From Neomegalonema sp. (lineage in GTDB: Bacteria > Pseudomonadota > Alphaproteobacteria > Rhodobacterales > Rhodobacteraceae), in NCBI GenBank assembly GCA_022760435.1, contig JALEFY010000007.1, positions 241,084 through 305,083 on the forward strand: a stretch of 64,000 nucleotides of DNA, given 5' to 3'. Below, piece by piece: positions 61,208-64,000 of this stretch. Each line of letters starts with the position of its first letter. The first letter of the stretch is position 1. The notes under the pieces are model-generated. The model did not search any database, was not told where the DNA came from, and saw only the letters and a program-made list of their open reading frames with translations. The position numbers and the translations under genes are program-made.

Positions 61208-62911
61208 TTAATTGCCGCTTTCGAGCACCCGGCGGGCGATCACTTGCGCCTGGATCTCGGCCGCGCCCTCAAAGATGTTGAGGATACGCGCATCGCACAG
61301 CACCCGGCTGATCGGGTATTCGAGCGCGAAGCCGTTGCCGCCATGGATCTGCAAGCCATTATCGGCCGCCGCCCAGGCCACGCGGGCGCCGAGCAGCTTG
61401 GCCATGCCGGCTTCCAGATCGCAGCGGCGCTCGGCGTCTTTCTCACGCGCGGAGAAATACGAGAGCTGGCGCGCGATCATGATCTCGACCACCATCATCG
61501 CCAGCTTGTTGTAAACGCGCGGGAAGTTGATCAGTGCCTTGCCGAACTGCACCCGCTCCTGCGCATAGCGCAGACCGATATCGAGCGCCGATTGCGCGAC
61601 GCCCACCGCGCGGGCCGCAGTCTGGATCCGCGCGCTCTCGAAGGTCTGCATGAGCTGCTTGAAGCCCTGCCCCTCGACACCGCCGAGCAGATTGGCCGCC
61701 GGCACCCGGTAGCCATCAAAGCCGAGCTCGTATTCCTTCATGCCGCGATAGCCGAGCACCTCGATCTCGCCGCCCGAGATGGTGGCATCGGGGAACGGGG
61801 TCTCATCGGTGCCGCGGGTCTTGGGCGCGAGGAACATCGACAGGCCGCGGTGATCCTTGCTCTCGGGATCGGTGCGCACCAGCATGGTCATCACATCGGC
61901 GCGGGCCGCGTGGGTGATCCAGGTCTTGTTGCCGGTGATGACGTATTCATCGCCTTCCTTGACCGCCCGCGTGCGCAGCGAGCCGAGGTCCGAGCCGGTA
62001 TTGGGCTCGGTGAACACCGCCGTCGGCAGGATCTCCGCCGCCGCCAGTTTCGGCAGCCATTCCTGCTTTTGCTCATCGGTGCCGCCGCACAGGATCAGCT
62101 CCGCCGCAATCTCCGAGCGGGTGCCGAGCGAGCCAACGCCGATATAGCCGCGCGAAAGCTCTTCGGAGACCACGCACATCGCGGTCTTGCCCATGCCAAA
62201 GCCGCCGAACTCTTCCGGGATCGTCAGGCCGAAAACGCCGAGCTCGGCCATTTCCTCGAGCACCGCGAGCGGGATCAGCTCGTCCTTGAGGTGCCATTCA
62301 TGGGCGAAGGGGATCACCTTGTCCTGCGAGAACTTGAAGAACTGCTCGCGGATCATGTCGAACTCTTCCTCGAGCCCGCATTCGCCATAGGTCGTGGCGC
62401 CGTCGCGCTCGAGCACGATCGCCATGATCTTGGCGCGCGCGGCATCGGTGTTGCCGCCAGCGATCAGCGTGCGCACCGCGTCATTGTAAAGGACGTCCTG
62501 CGCCTGCGGGCTCAGGCCCAGCTCGGCGGTGCGGAACAGCTCGCCCTGGCTCATCGGCAGACCGCCGGCAAGCTGGCTGAGATATTCGCCATAGGCGACT
62601 TGCAGGATCAGTTGTTCAAGCGTGCCGAACTTGCCGGCTTCCTCGATGCGCCGGGCCCAGCCGAGCATCTGGCGCAGGGCCTCGACGTAAGTGGCGATCC
62701 AGGCGAGGCCATGGGCGGCATGTTGTTCGGCTTCGATCATCTTGCCCGAAACCCGCTCACCGGTGGTGACGCGCTCGCGCAGGGCCGCGCGGCAGACGGT
62801 CAACAGCGCCTCGGCGCCATCGAGGGCGGCGGCGCAGGTCGGGATCAGGTCGGACAGGATCGGGTTGGTGCCTGCGGTCTTCGCAGGCAGGGTCAGCTCG
62901 TCGAGCGGCAT
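61208..62911 (-). CDS. mcd: Acyl-CoA dehydrogenase, probable (2S)-methylsuccinyl-CoA dehydrogenase
   Basis: A 567-residue flavoprotein starting MPLDELTLPAKTAGTNPI (GGAG upstream). The first 165 residues are an N-terminal helical extension not found in ordinary acyl-CoA dehydrogenases but typical of methylsuccinyl-CoA dehydrogenase. The core has LGVFGLTIPEEFGGFGMGK, AVFTEPNTGSDLGSLRTRAVKEGDEYVITGNKTWITHAARADVMTMLVRT, FESARIQTAARAVGVAQSALD, GGNGFALEYPISRVLCDARILNIFEGAAEIQ with the active-site Glu region. In the ethylmalonyl-CoA pathway it oxidises (2S)-methylsuccinyl-CoA to mesaconyl-CoA during acetyl-CoA assimilation. Confidence 0.82.
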   Translation of the reverse strand: MPLDELTLPAKTAGTNPILSDLIPTCAAALDGAEALLTVCRAALRERVTTGERVSGKMIEAEQHAAHGLAWIATYVEALRQMLGWARRIEEAGKFGTLEQLILQVAYGEYLSQLAGGLPMSQGELFRTAELGLSPQAQDVLYNDAVRTLIAGGNTDAARAKIMAIVLERDGATTYGECGLEEEFDMIREQFFKFSQDKVIPFAHEWHLKDELIPLAVLEEMAELGVFGLTIPEEFGGFGMGKTAMCVVSEELSRGYIGVGSLGTRSEIAAELILCGGTDEQKQEWLPKLAAAEILPTAVFTEPNTGSDLGSLRTRAVKEGDEYVITGNKTWITHAARADVMTMLVRTDPESKDHRGLSMFLAPKTRGTDETPFPDATISGGEIEVLGYRGMKEYELGFDGYRVPAANLLGGVEGQGFKQLMQTFESARIQTAARAVGVAQSALDIGLRYAQERVQFGKALINFPRVYNKLAMMVVEIMIARQLSYFSAREKDAERRCDLEAGMAKLLGARVAWAAADNGLQIHGGNGFALEYPISRVLCDARILNIFEGAAEIQAQVIARRVLESGN

Positions 62912-63112
62912 GATGAAACTCCAAATTGCACAAGGAGCGAGACGTCTCCGTCTCACGCCGGCGACGCTAGGGCAAATGCTGCGCTGCGTCAAATGTCTTC
63001 GCAAGTTTCATGCAATCTAAAGCAAAAATGCTTTGTGAATGTTGCGCTTGCGCTGAAGGTCTCCCCAATCTGCGCACTTTGCGCCGGCGGGCTGAGCGGA
63101 TAGAGAGGGAGC

Positions 63113-63907
63113 ATGCTCGATTACCTGCTCAGCCCGCTCGACACCTATGGCCCCTGGATCGTCCTTGCCACCGCCCTGCTCTATCTTGCGGGCGGGTTCG
63201 TGAAAGGCGCGATCGGCTTTGCCATGCCGCTGATCTGCGTGACCTTCTCGGCCGCCTTCCTGCCGGTCGAGGTGGCGGTAGCGACGGTGATCGGGCCGGT
63301 GTTCCTGTCCAATGTCCTGCAAGCCTTCCGCCACGGGCTGCGCGCCCTGCTCGACACCGCCAAGCAGTTCTGGCTGCTCAATCTGGTGCTGATCGCAGTG
63401 ATCTGGATCTCGGCGCAGATCCTCGGGCGGATTGACGAGCGGGTGTTCTACAGTCTGCTCGGCGGCGGCATCGTGCTGTTTCTCGCCATCCAGTTCTCCG
63501 GCATCGAGATCACCGCCCCCGACCCGAAGGCGCAGCCGCTGAAAGGGCGGCTGGTCGAGGGAGCAACCGGCGTGATCGGCGGCTTTTTCGGCGGGCTGGC
63601 CGGGATCTGGGGGCCGCCGGTGATGCTCTATCTCGTCGCCCGGCATCTCGAGAAACGGGCTCAGGTGCGCGCGGCCGGGCTGTCCTTCCTGCTCGGCTCG
63701 CTGACGCTGGCGCCCGCGCATCTGCAAAACGGGGTGCTCAATGATGAGACCCTGCCGCTCAGCCTGTGGATGATCGCGCCGGTGATGGCGGGCATGGTGC
63801 TGGGGCAGAAGCTTCAGGACCGGATGGACCCGGTCGTGTTCCGCAAGGCGACGATGGTGGTGCTGAGCCTGAGCGCGCTCAACCTGCTGCGCAAGGCGAT
63901 CTTCTAG
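63113..63907 (+). CDS. TSUP/TauE-SafE family sulfite/organosulfur permease
   Basis: A 264-residue integral membrane protein with about eight helices. The two repeat signatures GGFVKGAIGFAMPLICVTF (near residue 28) and GATGVIGGFFGGLAGIWGPPVMLYLVAR (near residue 150) are the hallmarks of the TauE/SafE (TSUP) family, which exports sulfite, sulfoacetate or other small organic anions. GAGAGGGAGC precedes the ATG. The substrate is unknown. It overlaps the convergent partial gene by three bases. Confidence 0.87.
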   Translation: MLDYLLSPLDTYGPWIVLATALLYLAGGFVKGAIGFAMPLICVTFSAAFLPVEVAVATVIGPVFLSNVLQAFRHGLRALLDTAKQFWLLNLVLIAVIWISAQILGRIDERVFYSLLGGGIVLFLAIQFSGIEITAPDPKAQPLKGRLVEGATGVIGGFFGGLAGIWGPPVMLYLVARHLEKRAQVRAAGLSFLLGSLTLAPAHLQNGVLNDETLPLSLWMIAPVMAGMVLGQKLQDRMDPVVFRKATMVVLSLSALNLLRKAIF

Positions 63908-64000
63908 GTCATGAACCCATATATGTCGCTGTTGTCAGCCACCTTCAGGGGCTTGTCCGGCCAGAAATCGGCGCGCAGTCGGTGTGGCCCACCGTCAAGC
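63904..64000 (-). CDS. C-terminal end of an unidentified minus-strand gene
   Basis: A minus-strand frame is open from the window edge to a TAG at 63904-63906 and ends WPDKPLKVADNSDIYGFMT. Only 31 residues are visible, so no family can be named. The frame is open throughout while the others contain stops, and it is packed tail-to-tail with the TSUP gene, as expected of a real convergent gene. Confidence 0.5.
   Translation of the reverse strand, partial: LDGGPHRLRADFWPDKPLKVADNSDIYGFMT

Overview
The window is a GC-rich, densely packed stretch of an alphaproteobacterial chromosome. I infer a relative of the Caulobacterales / Maricaulaceae / Hyphomonadaceae. The evidence is a complete NepR-EcfG-PhyR general stress response (GSR) locus (alphaproteobacteria only), a TipF-like degenerate EAL protein, a (2S)-methylsuccinyl-CoA dehydrogenase of the ethylmalonyl-CoA pathway, a CIRCE-controlled groESL operon and the pmbA-cysQ-DUF4170-DUF374-waaA-lpxK lipid A block. 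The exact genus cannot be settled from the sequence alone. I saw no tRNA, rRNA, CRISPR array, phage or insertion sequence.

Layout. 1-6.9 kb: end of pmbA, then cysQ-like, DUF4170, DUF374 acyltransferase, waaA, lpxK and a TPR membrane protein (envelope synthesis). 7-19 kb: a general stress response island. It holds a GAF histidine kinase, an exoD-amidoligase-peptidase C26 operon, small membrane proteins, a histidine kinase with a degenerate ATPase domain, ecfG, nepR and a broken phyR. CsbD, SYLF, AI-2E-type permease, YqjD/YqjE-like and DUF1328 genes follow. Many start downstream of GGAAC-N16-CGTT-type EcfG promoters, several of which read in both directions. 19-29.9 kb: LpxL-like acyltransferase, truncated globin, GFA protein, Tex, an ExeA-like ATPase, DUF1244, mgtE and a DNA ligase/exonuclease repair pair. 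29.9-41.4 kb: surface polysaccharide genes (a triple-domain 1088-residue glycosyltransferase, DUF6165, two paralogous TPR-GT4 enzymes, UDP-glucuronate 4-epimerase and a UDP-sugar dehydrogenase). 41.6-42.5 kb: htpX. 42.7-50.4 kb: a tightly coupled five-gene SWIM / DUF5691 / MoxR ATPase / DUF5682 / VWA operon. 50.4-56.3 kb: CoA-transferase, ribF, MaoC, HAD hydrolase and TipF-like genes on the minus strand. 56.5-64 kb: a SulP remnant, an MscS channel, groES-groEL, a small double ribbon-helix-helix-like protein, mcd, a TSUP permease and the end of another gene.

The best candidate for an undescribed system is the SWIM-DUF5691-MoxR-DUF5682-VWA operon. It is preceded by three tandem five-codon mini-ORFs (each reading MNLAR), linked to each other and to the SWIM gene by ATGA overlaps. 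The second main story is the GSR island. PhyR, the anti-anti-sigma switch, carries a frameshift, an in-frame stop and a changed acidic-pocket residue, while EcfG, NepR and their target promoters look intact. A stress-promoter-driven exoD-amidoligase-glutaminase operon in the same island is a possible uncharacterised amide-forming pathway.

Short tandem duplications recur at gene edges and inside low-complexity coding regions (11791, 15238, 15490, 41551, 42735, 52741), suggesting a genome prone to slippage duplications. All functions are read from motifs and family memory; no search was run.
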